Shown here piece after piece: positions 40,359 to 49,753 of a DNA stretch of 64,000 bases (the first letter of the stretch is position 1; every line of letters starts with the position of its first letter). The notes beneath the pieces are model-generated. The model saw nothing but the letters and a program-made list of their open reading frames with translations, did not search any database and was not told the DNA's origin. This DNA comes from Bacillus ectoiniformans (lineage in GTDB: Bacteria > Bacillota > Bacilli > Bacillales > Domibacillaceae). The stretch covers positions 248,001-312,000 of the forward strand of contig NZ_JAFBES010000003.1 of assembly GCF_016908875.1 (NCBI RefSeq), written 5' to 3'. The position numbers and the translations under genes were made by a program.

Positions 40359-42011
40359 ATGAAAAAGACATTAGTTACGTTTACAGCGGCAGCCATTCTT
40401 TCGACAGGTGCTGCGATGACGGCAGAAGCGGCAGCCAATCATACGGTGAAACCTGGTGAAACCTTGCATAGTATTGCGGTCAAGTACAAGACATCTCCAA
40501 CCGTTCTTCAAGCGTTGAATGAGCTGCAAGGAACAACGATTTATCCGAACCAAGTACTGCAGTTAAATGGAAGCGTTCACTCGAGTTCATCAGAATCGGT
40601 GATGACGGCAAGTTCAACCGTTTACTCTGTAAAAGCGGGTGATACTCTTTCGAAGATTTCCCGTCAATTCCGAGTGTCTGTTGCCCAAATTAAGCAATGG
40701 AATCAACTTTCATCGGATGCACTGATGGTCGGCCAAAAACTAAAGTTATCAGGGGCAAAAGTGTCCGTGCCAACCACGCCATCGAAAACGGTTCCCGTTT
40801 CACGAGCAACCGGTTCGTATAAAGTAGTGAGCGGTGATAACTTAAGCATCATTGCGGCTAAGCATAAAATGAGTGTAGCACAGCTAAAGCAGCTAAACGG
40901 TCTTACTAGCGATGCCATTTTTGTGGGTCAAAAATTAAAAATAAGCGGCAAAGCTCCGGCAGTCACAGCCCCAGCTCCAAAGCCGCCTGCTGCGCCAGCG
41001 CCACAACCAGCTGCGCCGCCAGCGACCGGCACGTACACAGTAGTGAGCGGAGATAGCCTAGGTTTAATTGCGTCTAAATATAAAGTGACCGTCACCGCTT
41101 TAAAACAATTAAACGGATTAACCAATGACACGATTTTTGTCGGCCAAAAATTAAAAGTAAGCGGCAAAGCTCCGGCGACCACAGCCCCAGCTCCAAAGCC
41201 TCCTGCCGCGCCAGCACCGTCACCATCAAACGGTACATACACAGTGGTAAGCGGAGACAGTCTAGGTCTAATCGCTTCTAAGCATAAAATGACCATCGCA
41301 GCGTTAAAACAATTGAACGGATTATCAGGCGATACGATCTTTGTCGGACAAAAGTTAAAAGTCAGCGGAAGTGCGTCAGCACCAAGCCGTCCGCAGCCAA
41401 ATACTTCACCCACACCAGCACCTCAGCCAGTAGCATCAAACGGCACTTATGTTGTAAAAAGTGGGGACAGCCTAGGTCTAATCGCATCCAAGCATAAAAT
41501 AACGGTTACGGCGCTCAAGCAGTTAAACAATCTCTCAAGCGACACAATTTTTGTTGGGCAAAAGCTGAAAATCCAAGGGACAAGTCCGTCTGTTTCTACT
41601 CCGTCCATTGAAGTGCCGAGCAATAAGCCAGCGCCAAGTACATCATTCTCTGTGGCGAAACTAATTAGTGAAGCAAAGTCTCATATGGGCACGCCTTATG
41701 TATGGGGCGGAGCCGTGCCGAGCGGATTCGACTGCAGCGGCTATATTTACTACGTTTTTAACCAAGCTGGCAAGAAAATGCCGAGAACAAACTCAGAAGG
41801 CTTCTACAGCCGTTCGTTCTACGTGAATAACCCTGTGCCTGGGGATCTTGTCTTCTTCGAAAATACGTACAAAAAAGGGATATCTCATATGGGGATTTAC
41901 CTTGGCGCTAATCAATTTATCCAAGCAAGTTCTTCACAAGGCATTACCATCACAAGCTTGGATAATCCATATTTTAAACAGCGCTTTGTCGGCTATAAAC
42001 GATTTTATTAA
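40359..42011 (+). CDS. Six-LysM NlpC/P60 cell-wall endopeptidase (LytF/CwlS-like)
   Basis: A 550-residue secreted D,L-endopeptidase. Signal peptide (1-25, ending A-E-A-A-A), six LysM modules starting near residues 27, 88, 151, 224, 292 and 362, separated by A/P-rich linkers, then an NlpC/P60 domain (about 430-550) with catalytic C459 in G-F-D-C-S-G-Y and the histidine in S-H-M-G-I-Y. Modules 4-6 and two linkers are near-identical, pointing to recent internal duplication. LytF has five LysM. AAAGGAG precedes the ATG. It probably cuts peptide stems at septa and poles. Confidence 0.93.
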   Translation: MKKTLVTFTAAAILSTGAAMTAEAAANHTVKPGETLHSIAVKYKTSPTVLQALNELQGTTIYPNQVLQLNGSVHSSSSESVMTASSTVYSVKAGDTLSKISRQFRVSVAQIKQWNQLSSDALMVGQKLKLSGAKVSVPTTPSKTVPVSRATGSYKVVSGDNLSIIAAKHKMSVAQLKQLNGLTSDAIFVGQKLKISGKAPAVTAPAPKPPAAPAPQPAAPPATGTYTVVSGDSLGLIASKYKVTVTALKQLNGLTNDTIFVGQKLKVSGKAPATTAPAPKPPAAPAPSPSNGTYTVVSGDSLGLIASKHKMTIAALKQLNGLSGDTIFVGQKLKVSGSASAPSRPQPNTSPTPAPQPVASNGTYVVKSGDSLGLIASKHKITVTALKQLNNLSSDTIFVGQKLKIQGTSPSVSTPSIEVPSNKPAPSTSFSVAKLISEAKSHMGTPYVWGGAVPSGFDCSGYIYYVFNQAGKKMPRTNSEGFYSRSFYVNNPVPGDLVFFENTYKKGISHMGIYLGANQFIQASSSQGITITSLDNPYFKQRFVGYKRFY

Positions 42012-42061
42012 TGAATTTATTTATTAGTGAAAATGAACAATTGGACCTTTTTAATTTTAGC

Positions 42062-42094
42062 ATCCGTGCGGCAAAAGGCCGTGCGGATATTTTT
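42062..42094 (+). terminator. Terminator of the LysM endopeptidase gene
   Basis: An 11-bp stem with two G-U pairs (42062-42072 with 42078-42088) followed by T-rich sequence. Confidence 0.83.
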
Positions 42095-42273
42095 ATTTTC
42101 TCTACCCTATTTCCTTTTTCATTAAACCAGCCTTCAAACAAAATGCTCCGCTTCCTGCCATATTTTTCTGATGCATAAAAATTATTGGTTTTTCAATAGG
42201 TGTCAATGTTGTACAATGGATATTTGAGTTATAATATAGTAGTTTATTGTGAGAGATATTGGAGGTGCAGGAT

Positions 42274-43155
42274 TTGGCCATCAAGAAAGCAATAATTCCT
42301 GCTGCTGGTCTTGGCACGCGGTTTCTGCCTGCGACGAAAGCCCAGCCTAAAGAAATGCTTCCGATTGTCGATAAGCCGACAATTCAATATATTGTAGAAG
42401 AAGCTGTTCAATCGGGAATTGAAGATATTATCATTATCAGCGGAAGAGGCAAGCGAGCGATTGAAGATCATTTCGATAAATCGTATGAGCTTGAAGAAAC
42501 TCTTGCGAAAAAAGAAAAATGGGAATGGTTAGAGATCATTCAAGATATCTCAAACTTGGCCAATATCCATTACATTCGCCAAAAAGAGCCGAAAGGACTG
42601 GGGCACGCCATCCACTGTGCGAAAAGCTTTATAGGCAATGAACCCTTTGCGGTGATGCTTGGTGATGACATCGTGGAAGCCGAAGTCCCGTGTCTTGAAC
42701 AACTCGTACATATGTACGAACAGCACCCTGGGACATCGATTCTTGGGGTTCAGCAGGTGCCCTTTCATGACGTATCCAAATACGGCATCATCGAAAAGGA
42801 TCGGCAGTTATCTGAGAATCTGTTTCGGATTAAAAGTGTCGTTGAGAAGCCCTTACAGGAGGAAGCTCCTTCGAACTATGCGATCATGGGACGGTATATT
42901 CTTCAGCCGCAAATATTTGATTTGCTTGAAAATATTGCCCCAGGAGCAGGGGGAGAAATCCAGCTGACCGATGCGATTCGAAAACTGACCGACACTCAAG
43001 ACGTCTTGGCTTACTATTTTGAAGGCAACCGTTATGACGTCGGAGATAAACTGGGATTTATTAAAGCAACGATTGAATTAGGATTAAAAAGACAGGATTT
43101 ACGCGAGGACTTATTAACATACCTAGAAGATTTGCTTAGAGCAGAGAAGGGATAA
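42274..43155 (+). CDS. gtaB: UTP-glucose-1-phosphate uridylyltransferase
   Basis: Makes UDP-glucose from UTP and glucose-1-phosphate, 293 residues. The nucleotidyltransferase signature [21 protein letters not shown] is intact at about 10-30. TTG 42274 is preferred, with GGAGGTG 6 nt upstream, giving the start [16 protein letters not shown] at 42230-42235 with TTGTAC 15 nt upstream is a plausible promoter. The stop codon abuts the ugd ATG, so product and consumer of UDP-glucose are co-expressed. Confidence 0.95.
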   Translation: MAIKKAIIPAAGLGTRFLPATKAQPKEMLPIVDKPTIQYIVEEAVQSGIEDIIIISGRGKRAIEDHFDKSYELEETLAKKEKWEWLEIIQDISNLANIHYIRQKEPKGLGHAIHCAKSFIGNEPFAVMLGDDIVEAEVPCLEQLVHMYEQHPGTSILGVQQVPFHDVSKYGIIEKDRQLSENLFRIKSVVEKPLQEEAPSNYAIMGRYILQPQIFDLLENIAPGAGGEIQLTDAIRKLTDTQDVLAYYFEGNRYDVGDKLGFIKATIELGLKRQDLREDLLTYLEDLLRAEKG

Positions 43156-44475
43156 ATGAAAATGAAACTTGCGATTGCTGGCACCGGATATGTTGGGCTA
43201 GTAACGGGTGTATGTCTGGCGGAAGTCGGCCATACAGTTATTTGCTATGACATTCAGGAAGAGAAAATTTCGCTTCTTTCAGAAGGAAAGTCGCCCATTT
43301 ATGAACCGGGCGTTGAAGATATTATTAAAAAAAATATGGAAGAATCACGTCTGTTTTTTACTACAGATCCAGGGGAAGCCTATAAAGAAGCAGATTGCAT
43401 TTTTATTGCGGTAGGAACACCCGAAAGTGAAGACGGTTCGGCCAATATGCAGTTTGTAGAAGAAGCTGCGATGACCATTGCCAGCCATATTAAACCAGAC
43501 AGCACAGTGGTCATTAAAAGCACAGTGCCTGTAGGCGTCAATGAACGCATCGAAGATTTGATCTTTGAACATAGCGGCCATCGGATTTCCGTAGTATCTA
43601 ACCCTGAATTTCTTCGAGAAGGTTCAGCGATTCATGATTCCTTTAATGGAGACCGGATTGTGATTGGTGCTAATGATCAACTAGCAGGAGACCTGGTAGA
43701 GAAAATTTACCAGCCATTTAATATTCCCGTTGTTCGAACCGATGTCAGAAGTGCCGAAATGATTAAATACGCATCAAACGCATTTCTAGCGACAAAGATC
43801 AGCTTCATCAATGAAGTGGCTAACCTTTGTGAAGCGACAGGAGCTAATGTGGCAGATGTCGCTAAGGGAATGGGCATGGATAAGCGGATTGGCGAACAGT
43901 TCTTAAGAGCAGGGATTGGATTTGGCGGTTCTTGTTTTCCAAAAGATACAAAAGCTTTGCAGAAACTTGCGGGTGACTATCATTATGATTTCAAAATATT
44001 ATCAGCTGTCATTGATGTGAACAGCCGTCAGAAGCTAAAGCTTTTCGAAAAGGCTAGAGAGTTTTATCCGGAAATGACCGGGAAAAAAGCGGCCATCTTA
44101 GGACTGTCATTCAAGCCAAATACCGATGATATCCGCGAAGCCCCTTCCATTGAGCTATTAAATGAATTGCTGCTTGCAGGAGCGGAAGTAGAGGTCTACG
44201 ATCCAATTGCGATGAAAAACGTCGAAACCATTTATGGAAATAAAATTAACTATGCCTCTTCTGCAGAGGCATGTTTACAAGATAAAGACGTTGCTTTTAT
44301 TGTAACCGAGTGGGAAGAAATTAAATCGATTCCTCTTGAAAGTTACCGCACCAAAATGACGGTGCCGAATATAGTAGATGGGCGCAACTGTTATTCGCTT
44401 GAAGAAGCAGCGGCATCTGGGATTAACTATCTATCGATCGGACGCCAGATGATCAAATCAAGCCAGCACTGTTAA
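43156..44475 (+). CDS. ugd: UDP-glucose 6-dehydrogenase
   Basis: Oxidises UDP-glucose to UDP-glucuronate with two NAD+. At 439 residues: Rossmann motif G-T-G-Y-V-G-L near the N-terminus, catalytic C260 in F-G-G-S-C-F-P-K-D, and the C-terminal UDP-binding domain with G-L-S-F-K-P-N-T-D-D-I-R-E-A-P. The start may be ATG 43156 or 43162; AGAAGGG fits 43162 slightly better. Directly follows gtaB. TuaD-type role in an acidic wall polymer is inferred. Confidence 0.94.
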   Translation: MKMKLAIAGTGYVGLVTGVCLAEVGHTVICYDIQEEKISLLSEGKSPIYEPGVEDIIKKNMEESRLFFTTDPGEAYKEADCIFIAVGTPESEDGSANMQFVEEAAMTIASHIKPDSTVVIKSTVPVGVNERIEDLIFEHSGHRISVVSNPEFLREGSAIHDSFNGDRIVIGANDQLAGDLVEKIYQPFNIPVVRTDVRSAEMIKYASNAFLATKISFINEVANLCEATGANVADVAKGMGMDKRIGEQFLRAGIGFGGSCFPKDTKALQKLAGDYHYDFKILSAVIDVNSRQKLKLFEKAREFYPEMTGKKAAILGLSFKPNTDDIREAPSIELLNELLLAGAEVEVYDPIAMKNVETIYGNKINYASSAEACLQDKDVAFIVTEWEEIKSIPLESYRTKMTVPNIVDGRNCYSLEEAAASGINYLSIGRQMIKSSQHC

Positions 44476-44580
44476 TATAAGGAACAACCAAAGGGCGGAA
44501 GACCGCTATCACCGAGAGAGAAAGTCCGTTATAATAATCAGGTGGTTAACTTTTTAACCTGTTGAAAGGAAGAGTCAACT

Positions 44581-45858
44581 ATGTCTAAGAAAATTTGTGT
44601 TGTAGGGTTAGGTTATATTGGATTGCCTACAGCCGTTATGTTTGCGAACCACGGCATGCAGGTGCACGGTGTGGACGTGAATAAGCGAGCAGTTGAAATG
44701 ATTAATAATAAACAGCTTCACATTGAGGAAAATGGGCTGGAAGAGCAGCTGACGAAAGCGGTAGACCAAGGGTTATTCCAAGCATCGACAGAACCGGTGG
44801 AAGCAGATGTATTCATCGTTGCTGTTCCGTCACCGATCAATGAAGATAAAACGGCCAATCTTTCGTATGTGCGTCAAGCGACAGAAGCGATAGCGCCATT
44901 TGTGAAAAAAGGCAGTCTCGTCATTTTAGAATCAACTGTGCCTCCGCGTACAGTCGAAGATGTGATGATTCCAGTACTTGAAAAAACAGGCTTAACAATT
45001 GGAGAAGAACTGTTTATTTCCCATTCACCAGAGCGAGTCATTCCAGGCCGTGTATTTGAAGAATTGGTTAACAATGACCGTATTGTCGGCGGGATTAACG
45101 AAGCTTCTTCTCAAATGACGAAAGAGTTATATGAAGTATTTGTTAAAGGCACCATTCATTTAACAGACGCGACAACAGCGGAATTGGTTAAAGTAATTGA
45201 AAACACCTACCGCGATATCAACATCGCGTTTGCTAATGAATTGGCGAAAATCAGTGAAAATATCGGTGTCAATGCGTGGGAAGCTATTCATTTAGCGAAC
45301 TTCCACCCACGTGTGAATATTCACTTCCCAGGTCCAGGTGTTGGCGGCCACTGTATCGCGGTTGATCCGTGGTTCTTAGTGGAGCAGCAGCCAGAAACAG
45401 CCAAGCTTGTACATTTAGCTCGCCAAATCAATGACTCTATGCCAGGCTATACAGCCGAAAAGGTTCAAAAGACATTGCAAGAGCGAGGAATTCAGCATGG
45501 ACGTGTCGCTGTCTTCGGATTAGCGTTTAAAGCCAATATTGATGATATGCGCGAAAGTCCATCGCTTGAAGTCATTGAAAACTTAAAACAAATGAATGTG
45601 GATCTAACCGTTTATGATCCGCACATTAAAGAAAATAAACTGCCACATCAGACACAAGAGCTGAACGAAGCGGTATCTCATGCAGATATAATTTTAGTGC
45701 TGACAGACCATCAGAATTTTAAAGAGTTGAACCCTGAGGAATTGAAAGACTCCGTTCGCTCAAAAATCGTGATCGACACGAAGAACTGCTTGCCAAGAAG
45801 CAAGTGGGAGCAAGCTGGATTTGAAGTTCTTGTACTCGGTGACTCGAAAAACATATAA
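44581..45858 (+). CDS. wecC: UDP-N-acetyl-D-mannosamine dehydrogenase
   Basis: A second nucleotide-sugar dehydrogenase, 425 residues, of the UDP-ManNAc/UDP-GlcNAc type. Rossmann G-L-G-Y-I-G-L-P-T, catalytic C258 in G-V-G-G-H-C-I-A-V-D-P-W, and V-F-G-L-A-F-K-A-N-I-D-D-M-R-E-S-P. The G-G-H-C motif separates it from the upstream Ugd (G-G-S-C-F). With MnaA it would yield UDP-ManNAcA. AAAGGAAGAG precedes ATG 44581. The 105-nt spacer has a TATAAT (44530-44535) and a small hairpin GGTTAA/TTAACC. Confidence 0.88.
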   Translation: MSKKICVVGLGYIGLPTAVMFANHGMQVHGVDVNKRAVEMINNKQLHIEENGLEEQLTKAVDQGLFQASTEPVEADVFIVAVPSPINEDKTANLSYVRQATEAIAPFVKKGSLVILESTVPPRTVEDVMIPVLEKTGLTIGEELFISHSPERVIPGRVFEELVNNDRIVGGINEASSQMTKELYEVFVKGTIHLTDATTAELVKVIENTYRDINIAFANELAKISENIGVNAWEAIHLANFHPRVNIHFPGPGVGGHCIAVDPWFLVEQQPETAKLVHLARQINDSMPGYTAEKVQKTLQERGIQHGRVAVFGLAFKANIDDMRESPSLEVIENLKQMNVDLTVYDPHIKENKLPHQTQELNEAVSHADIILVLTDHQNFKELNPEELKDSVRSKIVIDTKNCLPRSKWEQAGFEVLVLGDSKNI

Positions 45859-45889
45859 ATAAGATGGATCTCACAGAATAGGTGATGAG

Positions 45890-46600
45890 ATGAAGGAAAA
45901 TTTCTTAGGAATTGATATTTGCAGTATGACGTATAAGGAAATTACGGATTCGATTTTTAAGCGAATCGACGAGAATAAAAAGTCATTTATCGTGGCGATT
46001 AATCCGGAGAAAATTATGAAAGCTCAAGAAGACAGAGATCTTCATAAGCTTTTAAACAAAGCGGATTATCAAATCCCGGATGGTGTCGGCGTCTTAATTG
46101 CTTCACGGTTAAAAGGCGGCAATATTCGTGAGCGGGTCACAGGCATTGATATGATGATGACCCTTTGCCGTGAAGCAGAACAGCTGGGCAAATCCGTATT
46201 TCTCTACGGGGCTAAACCGGGCATTGCAGATGAAGCGAAAGTGAAGCTTGAGGAAATGTTTCCGCGTCTTTTAGTTGCAGGAACGCTAAATGGTTATGAG
46301 AAAGATGAAGCAGTCATTAAGCAAACGATTAATGAGGCGAATCCGGACATTATCTTTGTGGCGCTTGGAAGCCCTGCTCAGGAATATTGGATTGTGAACC
46401 ATATGCCGCACCTGGCACCGAAAGTGTATCAAGGTGTCGGAGGATCTTTCGATGTTATTTCCGGCAGAATCAAGCGTGCACCGGCTCTTTTCCAACGCTT
46501 TGGGATGGAGTGGCTGTACCGGTTGCTGAAAGAACCTTGGCGGTGGAAAAGACAAGTCATTTTACCGATGTTCTTAATCAAAGCGATGAAGGGCAAGTAA
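45890..46600 (+). CDS. tagA: WecG/TagA/CpsF-family glycosyltransferase
   Basis: GT26 glycosyltransferase, 236 residues, that adds ManNAc (or ManNAcA) to undecaprenyl-PP-GlcNAc at the membrane. The family core P-D-G-V-G-V with likely catalytic D64 is present, along with G-S-P-A-Q-E-Y-W and G-G-S-F-D-V-I-S-G; the C-terminal R-L-L-K-E-P-W-R-W-K-R tail is the membrane-binding region. AGGTGATGAG precedes the ATG. It is followed after one base by the flippase gene. Its sugar donor here could be UDP-ManNAcA given wecC next door. Confidence 0.88.
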   Translation: MKENFLGIDICSMTYKEITDSIFKRIDENKKSFIVAINPEKIMKAQEDRDLHKLLNKADYQIPDGVGVLIASRLKGGNIRERVTGIDMMMTLCREAEQLGKSVFLYGAKPGIADEAKVKLEEMFPRLLVAGTLNGYEKDEAVIKQTINEANPDIIFVALGSPAQEYWIVNHMPHLAPKVYQGVGGSFDVISGRIKRAPALFQRFGMEWLYRLLKEPWRWKRQVILPMFLIKAMKGK

Positions 46601-46601
46601 G

Positions 46602-48125
46602 ATGAGTAAATTGAAAATAGCGAGCCTTTTGCTTTTGGTTTCCACTGTTTTTCTTAAGTTTTCAAGCATGATTCGTGAAATGGTCATTGCGGGTTTATTC
46701 GGAAAGTCATATGAAGCCGACGTCTACTTCGTCGCAATGACGATTCCGAATGCACTGGTACTATTTTTACTGACAGGAATGAAAGAAGCCTTTTTGCCGA
46801 GCTATTATAAATTTGAACGCGAGGGAAAAGGCTTCAGTCATTTAACGAATATCGTAAAAGGCACGTTTTGGATTGCTTTGATCGTCTCTTTCATTGGAGC
46901 AGCCATCTCGCCATTGCTCGTCCGGTTTTTATATCCGGAGTTTGCCAAGTATGAACACGGAATGGAGATTGCCACCTGGACAGCCGTGCTGTACTTCTTC
47001 TCACTGGCGCTTGTCGGTGTGAATGCGGTCTATGAAGGATACTTTGACGCGCGCAAGAAATTCTCGTTCTCCGTATTTTCACAAACCATTGTCGTTCTCA
47101 GCACGATTGGGTTTGCGATTCTTTTTCATGATTCATTAGGCATTTATGGCCTGCCAATCGGTTATTTAGTCGGTACGTTCCTGTCGTTCTTATTAAAGCT
47201 GTTTGTCATGAAGCCGAACCGATTCCTCAACTGGAAGCAGAAAATGGACAAGCAGGAAGTCCGCCAGTTTTACGCCATCTTTTGGCCGGTGGGACTGACC
47301 ATTGCGGTTGGCCAGATCAATCTAATGGTCAATATGTTGTTTGCTTCAAGGCTTGGAGAAGGGGTCGCTTCTGGATTAAACTACGCTTTCCGGCTTGTGA
47401 ATATTCCCCAGGCAATTTTTGGGGTCACGATTGCGACGATTATCTTTCCGATTCTAGCGCAGGCGAAATCGGACCAAAACGATGCCCTATTTAAGCGGGG
47501 AATTGAAAAAGGCTTAAACTATATGTTCTTATTTTTAGCCCCGACTGTAATTGGCATGTTGCTGTTAATGGAGCCGATTGTCCGATTAGCCTATGAGCGC
47601 GGTGCCTTTACTGCGGAAGCGACAGCCCAAACGACGCTGTTTGCGGCTTTTTATATGGGGTCGGTTCTCTTTTACAGTATTCAGGCTGTCATTGCCAAAG
47701 GGTTTTATACACTTGATAAAGGCCACTTAATGATGCGGATCGGTCTGTTGTCTGTGGTCATCAATATTATTTCTAACTGGATCTTGTCTAAATGGATGGG
47801 TCCCGAAGGCTTAGCGTTATCAGCTTCCTTAGTCGGGATGATCTATTCGATTATTACATTTACGACGCTGTATAAATTAATGGGCGGCTTTTCGCTTCGT
47901 CATATCGGCAGCGAGTATGTAAAAATTATTCTTGCCACTTCAGCCATGGCGGCTCTGCTAATAGCAATCGACCGTTATTTACCGGTTGCTGAGCTCCATG
48001 ACGTGATTTATTTAGCCATCATGGTAGCCATTGGAGCAGGTGCCTATTTTGTCGCCTTGTTCTTAACGAGAAGCACATCAATGAAAGAAATGCTAAGAAG
48101 GGGAGGGAAAGAAACTTCTTCTTAA
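46602..48125 (+). CDS. MurJ-like lipid-linked oligosaccharide flippase
   Basis: A 507-residue MVF/MurJ-superfamily protein with about 14 membrane segments. N-terminal features R-E-M-V-I-A-G-L-F-G and the helix 7-8 motif S-G-L-N-Y-A-F-R-L-V-N-I-P-Q-A-I-F-G-V-T-I fit the family. It lies one base after tagA and 18 nt before the polymerase gene, so it more likely exports the wall-polymer repeat unit than lipid II. That assignment is inference from context. Confidence 0.83.
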   Translation: MSKLKIASLLLLVSTVFLKFSSMIREMVIAGLFGKSYEADVYFVAMTIPNALVLFLLTGMKEAFLPSYYKFEREGKGFSHLTNIVKGTFWIALIVSFIGAAISPLLVRFLYPEFAKYEHGMEIATWTAVLYFFSLALVGVNAVYEGYFDARKKFSFSVFSQTIVVLSTIGFAILFHDSLGIYGLPIGYLVGTFLSFLLKLFVMKPNRFLNWKQKMDKQEVRQFYAIFWPVGLTIAVGQINLMVNMLFASRLGEGVASGLNYAFRLVNIPQAIFGVTIATIIFPILAQAKSDQNDALFKRGIEKGLNYMFLFLAPTVIGMLLLMEPIVRLAYERGAFTAEATAQTTLFAAFYMGSVLFYSIQAVIAKGFYTLDKGHLMMRIGLLSVVINIISNWILSKWMGPEGLALSASLVGMIYSIITFTTLYKLMGGFSLRHIGSEYVKIILATSAMAALLIAIDRYLPVAELHDVIYLAIMVAIGAGAYFVALFLTRSTSMKEMLRRGGKETSS

Positions 48126-48143
48126 GAGAGGAACTTCTACTTC

Positions 48144-49412
48144 ATGAATATGAAACAAATGTTAGGTAAAGTAAATCGTATTGATACCTTTTCGCCTTAC
48201 TTTTTTATGCCGTTTATCTTAATCATCTATTTCTTCACGAGTCTATTTGACTTCTATCGCTTTGATTATTTTAACGTGCAGAAAAGCATTATTCTGCCGG
48301 TGTTTGTCGGGCTGGCAGCTTATTATGGAGCGGTGTATCTTGCAGATAAGAAGAATTGGATGTTCCCGTCATTTGGACTTTCCTTTTTAAAAGGGAAAAC
48401 GATCATTTTCTTATATTTATTAGGTGCGATTGGCTTGGTTGCCTATGCGATCATGCTATTTACCGGCCAAGTCGGAATTTCTGATGAGTCGGTTCGCCGA
48501 AATTTAGATCCAAAGCTGAATTTCCTAAGTTCATTCTTATGGTATGCGGTCTTGTTCCTGCTATGCCACCATATTTTAAAGCAAAAGGAACTAACAACGA
48601 AGAAGAAGCTGACGTACGGCGGAATTTTAGTCGGAGTCCTAGGGTTATTCGTCTTAATGGGCTACCGTACGCCGATTATCGTGATGTTCTTCACTTCATT
48701 TATCGTGTTCCACTATATTATTAAACGAATTAAATTAACGTGGTTTATCGGCTTCTTGGTGATTATCGGCATCCTGTTTTCAATGTTTGGCTTCATGCGT
48801 ATTTTGACAGAGGATACGACGAAGGAGTTCAACAAGCGGGAAGGCCCGAAAGTTGAGTTAGAAGAGAAGAAAGAGAATGACAATTTAGCGATCCAGCGCA
48901 AAGTGAATGAAACACCGAAATGGATTCGCGCGCTGAATAGTGAAAGTGTTACTGGTCATATCGTGTTAAGCAAGATTATGGAATATACTGATGAACATGG
49001 TTACTTATATGGTGAGCTTCATAAGGGAATCTTCTCTACAGTCATGCCGGGAGAACAAATTTCGCCGCGAATGATGGTGACTGAAATGGTGAATTCCATC
49101 AGTACCGAAGAAGGAAAATACATTACCCGTCCAGGCCGTACAACTACGCCGACATTCCTTGGCCAATTGTATGCTGAGGCTGGATATATAGCGATCGTCA
49201 TTGGTTTCTTCCTATATGGATTAATGGTTTCCATGCTGTATAACCAAGTGAAGAATACCGGAATTAAATCGTATCAAACAGTAGGCTATGCGTTCGTAAC
49301 CACAATATTTACGATATCCATGCACACGGGATTACTCGATCTTGTGTTCCTATTGATGATTGCTTACGCGATCGCCTCGACCAGCATCGAGAAAGAAGTA
49401 AAATATAGTTGA
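48144..49412 (+). CDS. Wzy-like polysaccharide polymerase
   Basis: A 422-residue membrane protein with about ten hydrophobic segments and a large hydrophilic loop (about residues 222-330, containing K-K-E-N-D-N and P-G-E-Q-I-S-P-R-M-M-V-T-E). This topology is typical of O-antigen/oligosaccharide repeat polymerases, which share little sequence. It ends the gtaB-to-polymerase cluster. I infer that it polymerises the secondary wall polymer exported by the MurJ-like protein. Confidence 0.75.
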   Translation: MNMKQMLGKVNRIDTFSPYFFMPFILIIYFFTSLFDFYRFDYFNVQKSIILPVFVGLAAYYGAVYLADKKNWMFPSFGLSFLKGKTIIFLYLLGAIGLVAYAIMLFTGQVGISDESVRRNLDPKLNFLSSFLWYAVLFLLCHHILKQKELTTKKKLTYGGILVGVLGLFVLMGYRTPIIVMFFTSFIVFHYIIKRIKLTWFIGFLVIIGILFSMFGFMRILTEDTTKEFNKREGPKVELEEKKENDNLAIQRKVNETPKWIRALNSESVTGHIVLSKIMEYTDEHGYLYGELHKGIFSTVMPGEQISPRMMVTEMVNSISTEEGKYITRPGRTTTPTFLGQLYAEAGYIAIVIGFFLYGLMVSMLYNQVKNTGIKSYQTVGYAFVTTIFTISMHTGLLDLVFLLMIAYAIASTSIEKEVKYS

Positions 49413-49513
49413 AAAACTAATTGTACAATACTAGATAAGATGGTAAAATAATCATGTAGAGATAGTTATTTCCTCTTATTTATACATGATAATTTGGTTG
49501 GAAAAAGCCCATG

Positions 49514-49548
49514 AAAGACGCCGGCAGCCGGTGTCTTTCTCTTTTTTT
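49514..49548 (+). terminator. Terminator of the wall-polymer gene cluster
   Basis: An 11-bp stem AAAGACGCCGG/CCGGTGTCTTT (49514-49524, 49528-49538, one wobble) followed by C-T then seven T. Confidence 0.85.
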
Positions 49549-49554
49549 GCTTTT

Positions 49555-49582
49555 GGGGTCAGACCCCCGCTGCGTTAATGCG
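49555..49582 (+). repeat. GGGGTCAG repeat, copy downstream of the polymerase gene
   Basis: GGGGTC-A-GACCCC-C then GCT-GCGTTAATGCG, closely matching the element at 37418. The remaining 49583-49695 is AT-rich with no gene seen. Confidence 0.75.
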
Positions 49583-49695
49583 ATAAAGTAAGCCTCCGCT
49601 ATACATGGCGAAAATCTAATTTAATCTCGCTAATATTATGTATTAGTTAAAAGGAAAAATATATTTTATTAAAATCAATACCTAAACACCACCCC

Positions 49696-49751
49696 AAAAA
49701 AAGCTGACTCATCCTGCCGCATCCATGCGAGCCGGTGAGTCAGCCTTTTTT
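49696..49751. terminator. Bidirectional terminator downstream of slaP
   Basis: GCTGACTCA/TGAGTCAGC (49703-49711, 49736-49744) with a GC-rich loop, flanked by an A-run on the left and a T-run on the right. Confidence 0.85.
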
Positions 49752-49753
49752 AT

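Noticed and set aside
40928-41413. 161-codon minus-strand ORF across the LysM linkers
   Set aside because: Antisense shadow of the repetitive A/P-rich region; composition follows the repeats.
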